DNA of 31,944 nt, taken from assembly GCF_041687175.1 (NCBI RefSeq), contig NZ_JAWLCK010000022.1, positions 1 through 31,944 of the forward strand. Direction: 5' to 3'. The notes under the pieces are model-generated. The model worked only from the letters and a program-made list of their open reading frames with translations. It was not told the origin of the DNA and did not search any database. The stretch is from Lutispora sp041687175. Its GTDB lineage: Bacteria > Bacillota > Clostridia > Lutisporales > Lutisporaceae. Below, in pieces: positions 8,486 to 15,859 of the stretch. Made by a program: the position numbers and the translations under genes. Numbering within the stretch: the first letter of the stretch is position 1; each line of letters starts with the position of its first letter.

Positions 8486-9129
8486 ATCTTATTGAATATA
8501 ATATATGAGTATATTACGGGTACCAAGGCTGGGACCATCAATATAATAATAAATATCCATCCTAAGTTTACCCTAAGAAGTGCAAATACAGCTCCTAAGA
8601 ATCCTGCTATAGTCCAAAGCAATGCAGCGAGCCTGTGGGTTTTTTTCCAAACTTCTTCACTGGCCAAAGTCCAAGGTGTTTTTATTCCAACAAAATAATT
8701 GTGTTTTACTCTTCCCATCACATTACCCATTAACATGAAAAGCAAAGATACAGCAAGCATAACCAGTCTTCCCGTGTCCACATTATAACCTAAAGCGGCA
8801 GCAATAACTATTACATGCATTCCCAGGAAGTATATGTGAAACAAGTATCTGAAATATATATACGTGCTGCTGAATAGTTTATAGTTTTCTCTCCTGGGAT
8901 CTATTGATGGCAGTATTATGAAAAGTCCATACATTGCCAAATTCATTACAGGGAGCATATATGCACCTGACAGCTTTCCAGAGTACCCGTCTATTTCTCC
9001 TTTAAAATTCCAATGGGTTGGAATTCTATCTGGTAGCATAGGGTAGAAGTATATACTGATAGCAAATGCAGCTATTATCATAAGTATCAGCGGCAGCTCT
9101 TTTTTCAAATTATAATCAATCTTCTTCAC
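8467..9129 (-). CDS. SdpI/DUF1648-family integral membrane protein
   Basis: 220 residues, about six membrane helices. The N-terminal DUF1648 signature is present (YPMLPDRIPTHWNFKGEIDG, about 29-48), followed by an SdpI-like C-terminal part with NVMGRVKHNYFVGIKTPWTL and EEVWKKTHRLAA (about 135-170), the conserved loop of Bacillus subtilis SdpI. In B. subtilis SdpI gives immunity to the SdpC toxin and also signals to the SdpR repressor. The start is GTG at 9129 with ribosome site GGGGAGGG seven bases upstream. It overlaps the end of the ArsR-type gene by 14 bases, so the two are translationally coupled. No sdpC-like toxin gene is in the window, so the role may be signalling or envelope homeostasis rather than immunity. 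Confidence 0.9.
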   Translation of the reverse strand: MKKIDYNLKKELPLILMIIAAFAISIYFYPMLPDRIPTHWNFKGEIDGYSGKLSGAYMLPVMNLAMYGLFIILPSIDPRRENYKLFSSTYIYFRYLFHIYFLGMHVIVIAAALGYNVDTGRLVMLAVSLLFMLMGNVMGRVKHNYFVGIKTPWTLASEEVWKKTHRLAALLWTIAGFLGAVFALLRVNLGWIFIIILMVPALVPVIYSYIIFNKMRKTGS

Positions 9130-9409
9130 CTGTTGACCCTCCCCTCTTATCAGTAAAATTAAAAAACCAGTTGATCAACTCTTGAAACACAGTGGTATTT
9201 AACGAATAGTAAATGTTTTGGCCTTTTCTTTCATCTGTTACCAGTTCAGCTTGCTTAAGTATGCTTAGATGATGGGATATACTTGGCTTTGTCATATCAA
9301 AATGATCTGCTATCTCACCTGCAGTCATATCTTTTTCCTTAAGCATTTGTATTATTTTTCGACGTGTAGGATCGGACAAGGCTTTAAAAGGCATGTTGAG
9401 CAAAGACAT
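9116..9409 (-). CDS. ArsR/SdpR-type winged-helix repressor
   Basis: 97 residues, an ArsR-family winged helix covering nearly the whole protein: FKALSDPTRRKIIQML (about 8-23), then EIADHFDMTKPSISHHLSIL (about 32-51) as the recognition helix, and the wing ELVTDERKGQNIYYSLN. The metal-binding cysteine motif of ArsR/SmtB is absent, which fits the SdpR branch. The ribosome site is GGAGG seven bases before the ATG at 9409. The gene is first in a two-gene operon with the SdpI-like gene. A perfect palindrome at the promoter (9433-9470) is the likely autoregulatory operator. By analogy with B. subtilis sdpRI, SdpI may sequester the repressor at the membrane (family knowledge; not shown here). Confidence 0.92.
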   Translation of the reverse strand: MSLLNMPFKALSDPTRRKIIQMLKEKDMTAGEIADHFDMTKPSISHHLSILKQAELVTDERKGQNIYYSLNTTVFQELINWFFNFTDKRGGSTGEED

Positions 9410-9432
9410 ATTCAGGCCTCCTCCAATAAATT

Positions 9433-9470
9433 ATATTAGATATTTAGACAATTATTTAAATATCTAATAT
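9433..9470. promoter_or_regulatory. Palindromic operator of the sdpRI-like operon
   Basis: A perfect 14-bp inverted repeat, ATATTAGATATTTA (9433-9446) and TAAATATCTAATAT (9457-9470), with a 10-base spacer. It lies directly downstream of the -10 box and over the expected start of transcription, the usual place for an ArsR-type repressor site. Confidence 0.8.
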
Positions 9471-9471
9471 G

Positions 9472-9500
9472 ATTATACGACTCAATGATTCAGAAATCAA
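9472..9500 (-). promoter_or_regulatory. Sigma-A promoter of the sdpRI-like operon
   Basis: Reading the minus strand: TTGATT (9500-9495), 17 bases, TATAAT (9477-9472). Spacing is ideal and the -10 is perfect; it abuts the palindromic operator. Confidence 0.8.
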
Positions 9501-9511
9501 TAATAATCTGA

Positions 9512-10042
9512 TTAATTGCTGAAAACTTTATAGTGGAGTTCGTCTACACAGTCCAGAATTTTCTCTTTGAGTTCATCTCCATTTTCCACTAGGGATACAG
9601 GAACCTTAAAAGCCCTACTAAAGTTAACCTTGAAGTCTTGTATCCTTCCTCCCTTTGATAAAGCTTCAACTGCTTCTTCATAGGACATAGTAGTTTTTAT
9701 TCCTTTTATACTTTCTCTGCCTGCCCATTTTTGCTTTGGAAATATATACAATGTGGATTGACCCTCTCCAATATCATGGACAGCGCAAAAGGCTATGTTG
9801 GATATTTTAAGAGTTTGCCAACTGAAAGGTCTTCTTATTACCAGTTTATTTTCGTCCATTTTGATACTTAGTATCATTCCGCTATAGGTAGGTATGCACA
9901 TTAGAAGTAAAAAAACTGTAAAAAGCCATGGAAAAAATCCTCTTTCAGTAAATAATAATAATGTGAGAATCATTGCAACAAAGCAGAAAAAAACTATACC
10001 TGTAATCTTTAGGTTTCTTTTTTTGCCTTTGTATATCGTCAT
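9512..10042 (-). CDS. Small membrane protein, two helices plus soluble C-terminal domain
   Basis: 176 residues. Two hydrophobic helices lie close to the N-terminus (TGIVFFCFVAMILTLLLF and FPWLFTVFLLLMCIPTYSGM, roughly residues 14-52), followed by a cytoplasmic or outside domain of ~120 residues. The stretch SIKMDENKLVIRRPFSWQTL resembles the start of bacterial PH-like domains (YcxB/YdbT-like), which often follow a pair of helices; I offer this only as a possibility. The start is ATG at 10042, because GAAAGGTGGG lies just upstream; a longer frame to 10087 lacks a ribosome site. No terminator is seen between it and the sdpRI promoter downstream. Function unknown. Confidence 0.75.
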   Translation of the reverse strand: MTIYKGKKRNLKITGIVFFCFVAMILTLLLFTERGFFPWLFTVFLLLMCIPTYSGMILSIKMDENKLVIRRPFSWQTLKISNIAFCAVHDIGEGQSTLYIFPKQKWAGRESIKGIKTTMSYEEAVEALSKGGRIQDFKVNFSRAFKVPVSLVENGDELKEKILDCVDELHYKVFSN

Positions 10043-10152
10043 TATGACCCACCTTTCGTTATTTCCTATTTCTATTATATATCCCAAAGAGATATTTTTA
10101 TATATATAAATTATATGCTAGAGGCATTGCTGCTTCAAATATATAGAAACAA

Positions 10153-10184
10153 AAAAATAACCCCCGTGTTTGGAGGCTATTTTT
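10153..10184 (-). terminator. Terminator of the SEC-C gene
   Basis: Read on the minus strand: AAAAATAGCCTCC, loop AAACAC, GGGGGTTATTTTTTT. All 13 positions pair if two G-U wobbles are allowed, and a U-run follows. It starts at the stop codon of the SEC-C gene. Confidence 0.75.
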
Positions 10185-10686
10185 ATATGTTTGCACCGCA
10201 GCATTTCTTATATTTCTTACCGCTGCCACAGGGACAGGGATCATTTCTACCCACTTTCTCTTCCTTTATAACAGTACCTGATAGTCTTTGCTTTTTGGTT
10301 ATCTCTTTTCTTTTTTCCTCGCTGAGTATGTTGTCCCACTGCGGCAATGTATAGAGCCATTTTGCCTTAGCTGCCAACATGTTGTAGTAAAGCTCTTCTA
10401 CATCTATAGCCAAGTGAACCTCTGAATCTTCTCCAAGCTCCTCAAGATTGTTGGGCTCTTTAAGGCTTGAGTTTATGCCGTCCAGAAAGCCGGTAAAGTG
10501 AAGCACATCTGTGCCATAGCTTTCGGCTAATTCTTTCACAGTGCCTTTTACTACTTCCTCAGGATTTGTAAGTAACTTCTCATATATGCCCTTCTCAATG
10601 TCAAAGTATTCTTTCCAAAACTTCTTTTGTACATTAGGGTTCTCGCCTTTATAGGCGGTTTCTCTCCAAGTTTCTAATAAGCTCAT
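10183..10686 (-). CDS. SEC-C metal-binding motif protein
   Basis: 167 residues, soluble. The last ~20 residues are a SEC-C motif, GRNDPCPCGSGKKYKKCCG (Cys-x-Cys...Cys-Cys), the zinc-binding tail best known from SecA and found on many small proteins. The first ~140 residues are helical (WRETAYKGENPNVQKKFW, TGFLDGINSSLKEPNN, EELYYNMLAAKAKWLYTLP) and resemble the domain found with SEC-C tails in other Firmicutes, with no known enzyme motif. It could help target or bind protein or ribosome partners, but no activity can be given. It has its own promoter (10722-10750) in the gap after the aco operon and its own terminator, so it is a single transcription unit. Confidence 0.88.
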   Translation of the reverse strand: MSLLETWRETAYKGENPNVQKKFWKEYFDIEKGIYEKLLTNPEEVVKGTVKELAESYGTDVLHFTGFLDGINSSLKEPNNLEELGEDSEVHLAIDVEELYYNMLAAKAKWLYTLPQWDNILSEEKRKEITKKQRLSGTVIKEEKVGRNDPCPCGSGKKYKKCCGANI

Positions 10687-10701
10687 GATACGACTCCCTT
10701 G

Positions 10702-10735
10702 CTTTGTAATTTTACCCTAATATTATATTACAAAG
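10702..10735. promoter_or_regulatory. Inverted repeat across the SEC-C gene start site region
   Basis: Perfect 9-bp arms CTTTGTAAT (10702-10710) and ATTACAAAG (10727-10735), 16 bases apart. They run from the -10 box to the early leader. It may be an operator or a leader hairpin; which cannot be told. Confidence 0.45.
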
Positions 10736-10750
10736 AGGACTTGTTTTCAA
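10722..10750 (-). promoter_or_regulatory. Sigma-A promoter of the SEC-C gene
   Basis: On the minus strand TTGAAA (10750-10745), 17 bases, TATAAT (10727-10722). The transcript would start about 25-30 bases before the ATG at 10686. Confidence 0.8.
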
Positions 10751-10772
10751 TTGTGTTATGATATTGCCTAGC

Positions 10773-11246
10773 CTATCTGACTTTAAATAATAAGAAACCT
10801 GTATCTTCGTCATAGACTCTACGATTTTCAACCTCATCTATCTCATGAATTATTATTTCTGCTGTAACTAAAACATCATTTCCACCATCAATGAAGTGTC
10901 CGCCAAAAACCCTCATTTTTTCATCGCTGATTAGCATATGGAGGTGTACAGATAATTCATCTGTATCCTCTAGCCCGATAATCCCCTGTCCTGCAAGTAT
11001 TTCCAACGGTCCATCCAGCAAAACCGGATCGCTATATCTTATGCCCATATTTGCTTTTTCGTCATTTATTGCATATACGAATCTTGCATTTTTCAGGCTT
11101 CCTATTAAGCTGGCTATATAACCATGGCTTATGTCATATGACTTGCAGACTTCCTTAATGCCTGTCAGCAAATCAGTGTTTTTGGGTATCCTTCCTACTA
11201 CAATTCTCTTGATATCCGAATCTTTAAAGTACTTTCTTACATCCAT
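10773..11246 (-). CDS. PPC/DUF296 domain protein
   Basis: 157 residues forming one PPC (plant and prokaryote conserved, DUF296) domain. The family's histidine triad is visible: H101 and H103 in VHLHMLISD and H117 in RVFGGHF, which bind a metal in solved bacterial members. The N-terminal half has the usual IVVGRIPKNTDLLTGI and ISHGYIASLIGSL pattern. Bacterial PPC proteins are often called DNA-binding, but most have no proven role. Here the gene is last in the aco operon, 20 bases after lpdA with ribosome site GGAGGGG, so a part in the same catabolic pathway is likely. It might sense or process a small pathway molecule (inference). Confidence 0.88.
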   Translation of the reverse strand: MDVRKYFKDSDIKRIVVGRIPKNTDLLTGIKEVCKSYDISHGYIASLIGSLKNARFVYAINDEKANMGIRYSDPVLLDGPLEILAGQGIIGLEDTDELSVHLHMLISDEKMRVFGGHFIDGGNDVLVTAEIIIHEIDEVENRRVYDEDTGFLLFKVR

Positions 11247-11266
11247 AATGCCCCTCCAGAACCCAA

Positions 11267-12661
11267 TTAATTATTTACATTGTGTATGGCTCTATTTTTC
11301 ACTGATAAAGCAGCTTCTTTAACTGATTCTGATACAGTAGGATGGGCATGTATGGTTGATATAAGCTCATCTACCGTTGCTTCCAATTTAATGGCCAAAG
11401 CCGCCTCTCCAATTATATCCGTAGCCCTTGATCCAATAATATGAACTCCCAGAACCTCACCATATTTACTATCTGCTATAACTTTTACAAAACCTGATGT
11501 TTCATTGGATATTATAGATTTACCATTGGCCATCAATGGGAAAACTCCCTTTTTATAATCTATTCCCTTTGATTTTGCCTCTTCTTCCGTCATTCCTACA
11601 GAAGCTATCTCAGGACTGGTATATATACACGAGGGTATTACCTTATAGTCCATTTTATCCTTTATGCCCATTATACTTTGTGCTGCAATAATACCCTGCT
11701 CTGATGCTACATGGGCCAGCATGTTCTTGCCAGTAATATCTCCTATGGCATAGATGCCTGTTACATTTGTTTCCATGTTGTCATCTACTGCTATAAGATT
11801 TCTTTCTGTTTTTATTCCAACTTCTTCTACATTCAAGCCTTCAAGTCTGCCTCTTCTGCCTACAGACATAAGTACTTTTTCTGATTTTAATATTATAGAA
11901 CCATCTTTTGTATTCACATTGACATTTAGCATATCTCCATTTTTGCTTATAGAGGCAACCTTTGCGCTGGTATATATTTTAATATTTTTATTTTCCAAGT
12001 GAGACCTCATCAAGGAAACTATTTCACCATCTATTCTGGGGAGAATATCAGGCATCATTTCCACTATGCTAACCTCAGCACCCAGAGTATTAAACAGGTG
12101 GGCAAACTCTACTCCTATAACGCCTCCGCCTACTATGGTTATGCTTTTTGGTATTTCCTCTATGCTTAGGGCTCCCGTACTATTAATTACTCCCTCTAAA
12201 TCAACCCCCGGAATTAGAGGTATGAATGGTTCGGATCCGGTAGCTATAATTGTATTATCAGTATCAATTCTTTGGATTTCACCATTTGGTTTTGCTATAG
12301 ATACACTTTTTGGTGTGTTTATTTTAGCAGTTCCGTTTATGATTTCTATTTTATTGTACTGCAGTAGTATTCTTACTCCACCGACTAATTGCTTTATTAC
12401 ATCTGCCTTTCTTTTTTGAAGCGCCTGCCAATCTACAGAGATGTCTCCATTTATCCTCAAACCATATTCCTCCCCGGCTAATAAGTCACTGTATAATTCA
12501 GCAGTATGGAGAAGAACCTTTGTAGGAATACAACCTTCGTTAAGGCAAGTACCGCCTATATTATTTTTTTCTATGAGAGTAACCTTAGCGCCCAACTGTG
12601 CTGCTCTTATGGCAGCCACATATCCTCCTACTCCCCCGCCTATTACAACAATACTTTTCAT
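11267..12661 (-). CDS. lpdA: Dihydrolipoyl dehydrogenase (E3)
   Basis: 464 residues, full length for E3. It reoxidises the dihydrolipoyl arm of E2 using FAD and NAD+, as part of the 2-oxo-acid/acetoin dehydrogenase complex in the cytoplasm. It has an N-terminal FAD motif GGGVGGYVAAIRAAQLG (about 8-24). The redox-active disulfide is C39/C44 in GGTCLNEGCIPTK, and the NAD motif is IVGGGVIGVEFA (about 176-187). A second FAD-binding segment, GIYAIGDITG, is present, and the C-terminal catalytic HAHPTVSES supplies the His-Glu pair. Unlike some acetoin-operon E3 proteins, it has no fused lipoyl domain. It follows the E2 gene by 21 bases. I use lpdA; acoL is an equal name if the complex uses acetoin. 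Confidence 0.96.
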   Translation of the reverse strand: MKSIVVIGGGVGGYVAAIRAAQLGAKVTLIEKNNIGGTCLNEGCIPTKVLLHTAELYSDLLAGEEYGLRINGDISVDWQALQKRKADVIKQLVGGVRILLQYNKIEIINGTAKINTPKSVSIAKPNGEIQRIDTDNTIIATGSEPFIPLIPGVDLEGVINSTGALSIEEIPKSITIVGGGVIGVEFAHLFNTLGAEVSIVEMMPDILPRIDGEIVSLMRSHLENKNIKIYTSAKVASISKNGDMLNVNVNTKDGSIILKSEKVLMSVGRRGRLEGLNVEEVGIKTERNLIAVDDNMETNVTGIYAIGDITGKNMLAHVASEQGIIAAQSIMGIKDKMDYKVIPSCIYTSPEIASVGMTEEEAKSKGIDYKKGVFPLMANGKSIISNETSGFVKVIADSKYGEVLGVHIIGSRATDIIGEAALAIKLEATVDELISTIHAHPTVSESVKEAALSVKNRAIHNVNN

Positions 12662-12682
12662 GTCCTCACCTTCTTCTAAGTT

Positions 12683-13993
12683 TTATACCAATATGAGGCA
12701 TGGGTTCTCCAGCATTTCTTTTACTCTGCTGAGGAATACTGCCGCTACTGCTCCATCAACCAATCGGTGATCTGCCGTAAGATTTATATTAGTCATTGCT
12801 CTTACTGTTATTTCACCTTCAAATACTACTGGCTTATCCTTTATGGTGTTAATACCCAATATGCCTACTTCCGGTTTGTTTATAATGGGTGTAAAACAAT
12901 CCATTCCAAAGGAGCCTAGATTTGTTATGGTAAATGTACCACCGCTTAAGTCATCGGCTTCTAATTTGCCTTCTCTTGCTGCCTTTATCAACACTTCAGT
13001 CTCTATTGCTATTTCCTCCAAAGTCTTGCTATGAACATTTTTTAAATTAGGCACTATAAGTTCTTTACCTAGAGCTACTGCAATACCCATATTTACATAA
13101 TCATGATAAAGGATAGTTTCCCCATCGAAGGATGCATTCATCTCTGGGTTCTCCATCAAAGCTTTTGCTATAGCTTTCATAAATAGATGATTATAGGAGA
13201 ATTTAATTCCCTTTGATTCATAGTGTTTGTTTATTTTTCCTCTAAGTCCTTTCAGTTCTGTCACATCAACTTCCATATTGTAGGTGACTGCAGCAGTGGT
13301 CTGTGAACTATCCAGCATTCTTTCGGCTATTATTTTTCTAATCCTTGATGGTGACGCTGTTCTTTGTCTGCCCTCTGCTTGTTGCTTTGAGGGGACTTTT
13401 AACACATCCTCCTTCATAATTCGCCCAACCTTGTCAATGGATGTTAAGTCAACGCCCATCTCCATTGCCAGTTTCTTAGCCATAGGTGATGCCTTAACTG
13501 CAGCTTTATTTTTGTCCATAAACTGCTGTACATCCTTAGCTAGTATTACTCCATTTTCTCCACTGCCAACCACCAGCTTTAAGTCAATGTTATTTTCTCT
13601 GGCAATTTTCTTTGCATAGGGTGTAGCTGGTACATAGTCACCTTTATTAACCACTTGTGAAGCAGCAGGTTCTTCAATCTTTTGTTGTGCTTCACTTGAA
13701 ATGTTGTCTTGGATTTCTGTATCTCCATCATCATATAGATTTGCTATATCCTCATCAGCTTTTGCTATTATTCCAACAGGAGCTCCTACAGCTGAAGTCT
13801 CTCCTTCTTTTAGAATTATCTTTCTCAGTACACCATCTTCTTCCGCTGTTATTTCATTTACAAGCTTATCCGTTGCCAATTCCAATAATATATCTCCTGA
13901 TTTTACTTCTTCGCCTTCTTTTTTATGCCACTTGAATACTGTGCCTTCTGTCATTGTTAAACCTAATTTTGGTATTTTTATTACATATGCCAT
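12683..13993 (-). CDS. acoC: 2-oxo-acid/acetoin dehydrogenase E2 (lipoyl acyltransferase)
   Basis: 436 residues, the core of the complex; it transfers the acyl group from the lipoyl arm to CoA. The lipoyl domain is residues 1-80, with the lipoylated K43 in LELATDKLVNE. After an acidic linker come two E3/E1-binding-domain-like units in a row: about 122-157 (VPATPYAKKIARENNIDL) and about 168-199 (ASPMAKKLAMEMGVDLTSI). The second copy is unusual, as one is normal. The catalytic domain spans about 212-436, with active-site H409-x-x-x-D413 in ADHRLVDGA. The ATG at 13993 has GGAGG seven bases upstream; a TTG just before it is not needed. It is separated from its E1 genes by the TRAP genes. Substrate (acetoin or a 2-oxo acid) is not certain. 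Confidence 0.93.
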   Translation of the reverse strand: MAYVIKIPKLGLTMTEGTVFKWHKKEGEEVKSGDILLELATDKLVNEITAEEDGVLRKIILKEGETSAVGAPVGIIAKADEDIANLYDDGDTEIQDNISSEAQQKIEEPAASQVVNKGDYVPATPYAKKIARENNIDLKLVVGSGENGVILAKDVQQFMDKNKAAVKASPMAKKLAMEMGVDLTSIDKVGRIMKEDVLKVPSKQQAEGRQRTASPSRIRKIIAERMLDSSQTTAAVTYNMEVDVTELKGLRGKINKHYESKGIKFSYNHLFMKAIAKALMENPEMNASFDGETILYHDYVNMGIAVALGKELIVPNLKNVHSKTLEEIAIETEVLIKAAREGKLEADDLSGGTFTITNLGSFGMDCFTPIINKPEVGILGINTIKDKPVVFEGEITVRAMTNINLTADHRLVDGAVAAVFLSRVKEMLENPCLILV

Positions 13994-14017
13994 CAAATTT
14001 CCTCCTCTGACCAGAAA

Positions 14018-15301
14018 CTATTTCATTTTCATCATGTTTGGAAGCCATAAAGATAATTGAGGGATATAGGTTATCAATAATAGAGATATTATTGAAGCTA
14101 TAACAAAAGGTATTACTTTTCTGGATATATCCTTCAAACTTACCTTTGAGATTCCGCAGGCCACATATAGATTCACACCAACAGGAGGCGTTACTTGTCC
14201 TATAGCTAAATTCATAGTCATTACAATGCCAAAGGCTATAGGGTCATATCCTAATTGCAAAGCTACCGGCAACATAATCGGTACGAATATATATAAGGCT
14301 GATACAGCATCTATAAAACACCCTGCAATCAATAACACAATATTTATTATCAATAGGAACAAATATTGACTGTTGGATATCTGGAGAAGATAGTTGCTTA
14401 CCATAGCAGCTACTCCCTGGGTTGTCACTATCCATGCAAAAAGACTAGCACATGCAACTATTATCATAACAACCGCAGATTGTACTGCTGATTCTACCAA
14501 TATTTCATAAAGATTTTTAAGATTAACCTCCCTATATATGAATACTCCTACTACTATGCCGTATACTGCAGAAACTGCAGCAGCTTCTGTAGGAGTGAAA
14601 AAGCCTCCGTATATACCTCCCAAAATTATAACAGGCATCAAAAGACCCCAGACTGCTTCTTTAAAGGCTGCCCATACTTCCCTAGTTGATGCCTTTTCCT
14701 GCTGTACTATATCTAGCCTCCTAACCAATATGATACATGCAATGATTAAGGCTGTGCCCATCAATATGCCTGGCATTATCCCTGCTACAAAAGTTTTACC
14801 AATTGATACTCCCGCAATAGCTCCATATACTACATAAGCTATACTTGGGGGTATGATGATACCAATTGCACCTGCAGTAGCCATAAGAGCTGAAGACATT
14901 CCGTCATTATATCCTGCTTTTATCATAGCAGGAATAATTATTACACCCAATGCAGCCACAGTAGCTGGTCCTGAACCGGATATGGCAGCAAAAAAGCAAG
15001 ATGTAATAACACATACTATTGCAAGTCCTGCCTTTTTATGTCCAACAGCTTTATTGGCAAGGTTAATCAACCTCTCAGATATACCTGCTTTTTCCATTAC
15101 ATTACCAGCGAGAACGAAAAAGGGTATAGCAAGCAAAGTGAATTTGCCTATGCTGGAATAAACATTAATAGGCAGCATTATCATTGGGGTTTCTGCCGCA
15201 AGCATAGCTATTATGGATGAAATTCCAAGGCTTAAAGCAATAGGTACATTTAAGAATAATAGTATTGCAAATACTAAAAATAACAAACCTGCTACTGACA
15301 T
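14018..15301 (-). CDS. dctM: TRAP transporter large permease (DctM family)
   Basis: 427 residues and about 12 membrane helices, the sodium-coupled transport subunit of a tripartite ATP-independent periplasmic (TRAP) system. DctM signatures include the family start (LFLVFAILLFLNVPIALSLG), AAISGSGPATVAALG (about 110-124), GIIIPPSIAYVVYGA and GQVTPPVGVNLYVACGI near the end, the two hairpin-loop regions that face the substrate and Na+ site. The ATG overlaps the end of dctQ by 10 bases, so the two membrane subunits are translationally coupled. It stops 24 bases before the acoC start. The whole TRAP cassette lies inside the dehydrogenase operon, so the imported compound probably feeds that complex (inference from context). 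Confidence 0.95.
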   Translation of the reverse strand: MSVAGLLFLVFAILLFLNVPIALSLGISSIIAMLAAETPMIMLPINVYSSIGKFTLLAIPFFVLAGNVMEKAGISERLINLANKAVGHKKAGLAIVCVITSCFFAAISGSGPATVAALGVIIIPAMIKAGYNDGMSSALMATAGAIGIIIPPSIAYVVYGAIAGVSIGKTFVAGIMPGILMGTALIIACIILVRRLDIVQQEKASTREVWAAFKEAVWGLLMPVIILGGIYGGFFTPTEAAAVSAVYGIVVGVFIYREVNLKNLYEILVESAVQSAVVMIIVACASLFAWIVTTQGVAAMVSNYLLQISNSQYLFLLIINIVLLIAGCFIDAVSALYIFVPIMLPVALQLGYDPIAFGIVMTMNLAIGQVTPPVGVNLYVACGISKVSLKDISRKVIPFVIASIISLLLITYIPQLSLWLPNMMKMK

Positions 15302-15771
15302 CTCTCATCCTCCTTGGCTCTGAAAGATTTTAGCCCAAACTCGATAAATCTGATGAGTATCATAAGCCCGCCTACAGGAATAGCAAGACCAAATATCCAT
15401 TCTGGCCAGCCTAAGGATGGTGTGGTTTGACCTGATTTAACTTCTGATATTACCATATCTATGCCATACCTTATAAGGAAATAAGAGAAAAACACTGCAC
15501 ATATTGTGCTGAAAGCTGTTACATACTTTTGGTATTTCTTCGGTATTAAGTCAGTGAATATGCTAAGTCCTAGATGCGCACCTTTTCGTGCGGCAGCTGC
15601 AGTTCCTAATAAGCTTATCAATATAAACATAGCGGTAGTTATTTCCTCCAGAAAAGACATGGAAAGGTGCAGGAACTTCCTGGATACCACATTTATAACT
15701 GTTATAAATGTCATTATGAAAAGTGCTCCAGCCATTATATGGTTTTCAAAATTGCTAAAAAACTTTTTCAT
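15292..15771 (-). CDS. dctQ: TRAP transporter small permease (DctQ family)
   Basis: 159 residues with four membrane helices: about 12-32, 45-63, 86-106 and 127-147. Family pattern: MAGALFIMTFITVINVVSRKF, then LEEITTAMFILISLLGTAAAARKGAHLGL, then GWPEWIFGLAIPVGGLMILIRFIE. DctQ pairs with DctM in the membrane and helps dock the solute receptor. The start has AAAGGAG about nine bases upstream. The gap of 88 bases from dctP contains a strong hairpin (15800-15834), which probably lowers expression of the membrane subunits relative to the receptor. Coding overlap with dctM is 10 bases. Confidence 0.93.
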   Translation of the reverse strand: MKKFFSNFENHIMAGALFIMTFITVINVVSRKFLHLSMSFLEEITTAMFILISLLGTAAAARKGAHLGLSIFTDLIPKKYQKYVTAFSTICAVFFSYFLIRYGIDMVISEVKSGQTTPSLGWPEWIFGLAIPVGGLMILIRFIEFGLKSFRAKEDERCQ

Positions 15772-15799
15772 ATATTAAAACTCCTTTATCTTTTTTAAA

Positions 15800-15834
15800 G
15801 GATAAGTCCTGCGAATCAGATACAGGACTTATCC
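15800..15834 (-). terminator. Intra-operon hairpin between dctP and dctQ (partial terminator or mRNA stabiliser)
   Basis: A perfect 12-bp inverted repeat, GGATAAGTCCTG (15800-15811) and CAGGACTTATCC (15823-15834), 11-base loop. On the transcript it is followed by only UUU then A-rich sequence, so termination should be partial. It may also protect the 3' end of the upstream receptor message. Confidence 0.6.
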
Positions 15835-15859
15835 TAATATCAAGACATATTAGTTTTGA

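Noticed and set aside
13657..14060. Long plus-strand frames over the acoC gene, one very rich in leucine
   Set aside because: They are antisense shadows of the lipoyl-domain coding sequence (GAA/AAG-rich codons read in reverse); no ribosome sites.
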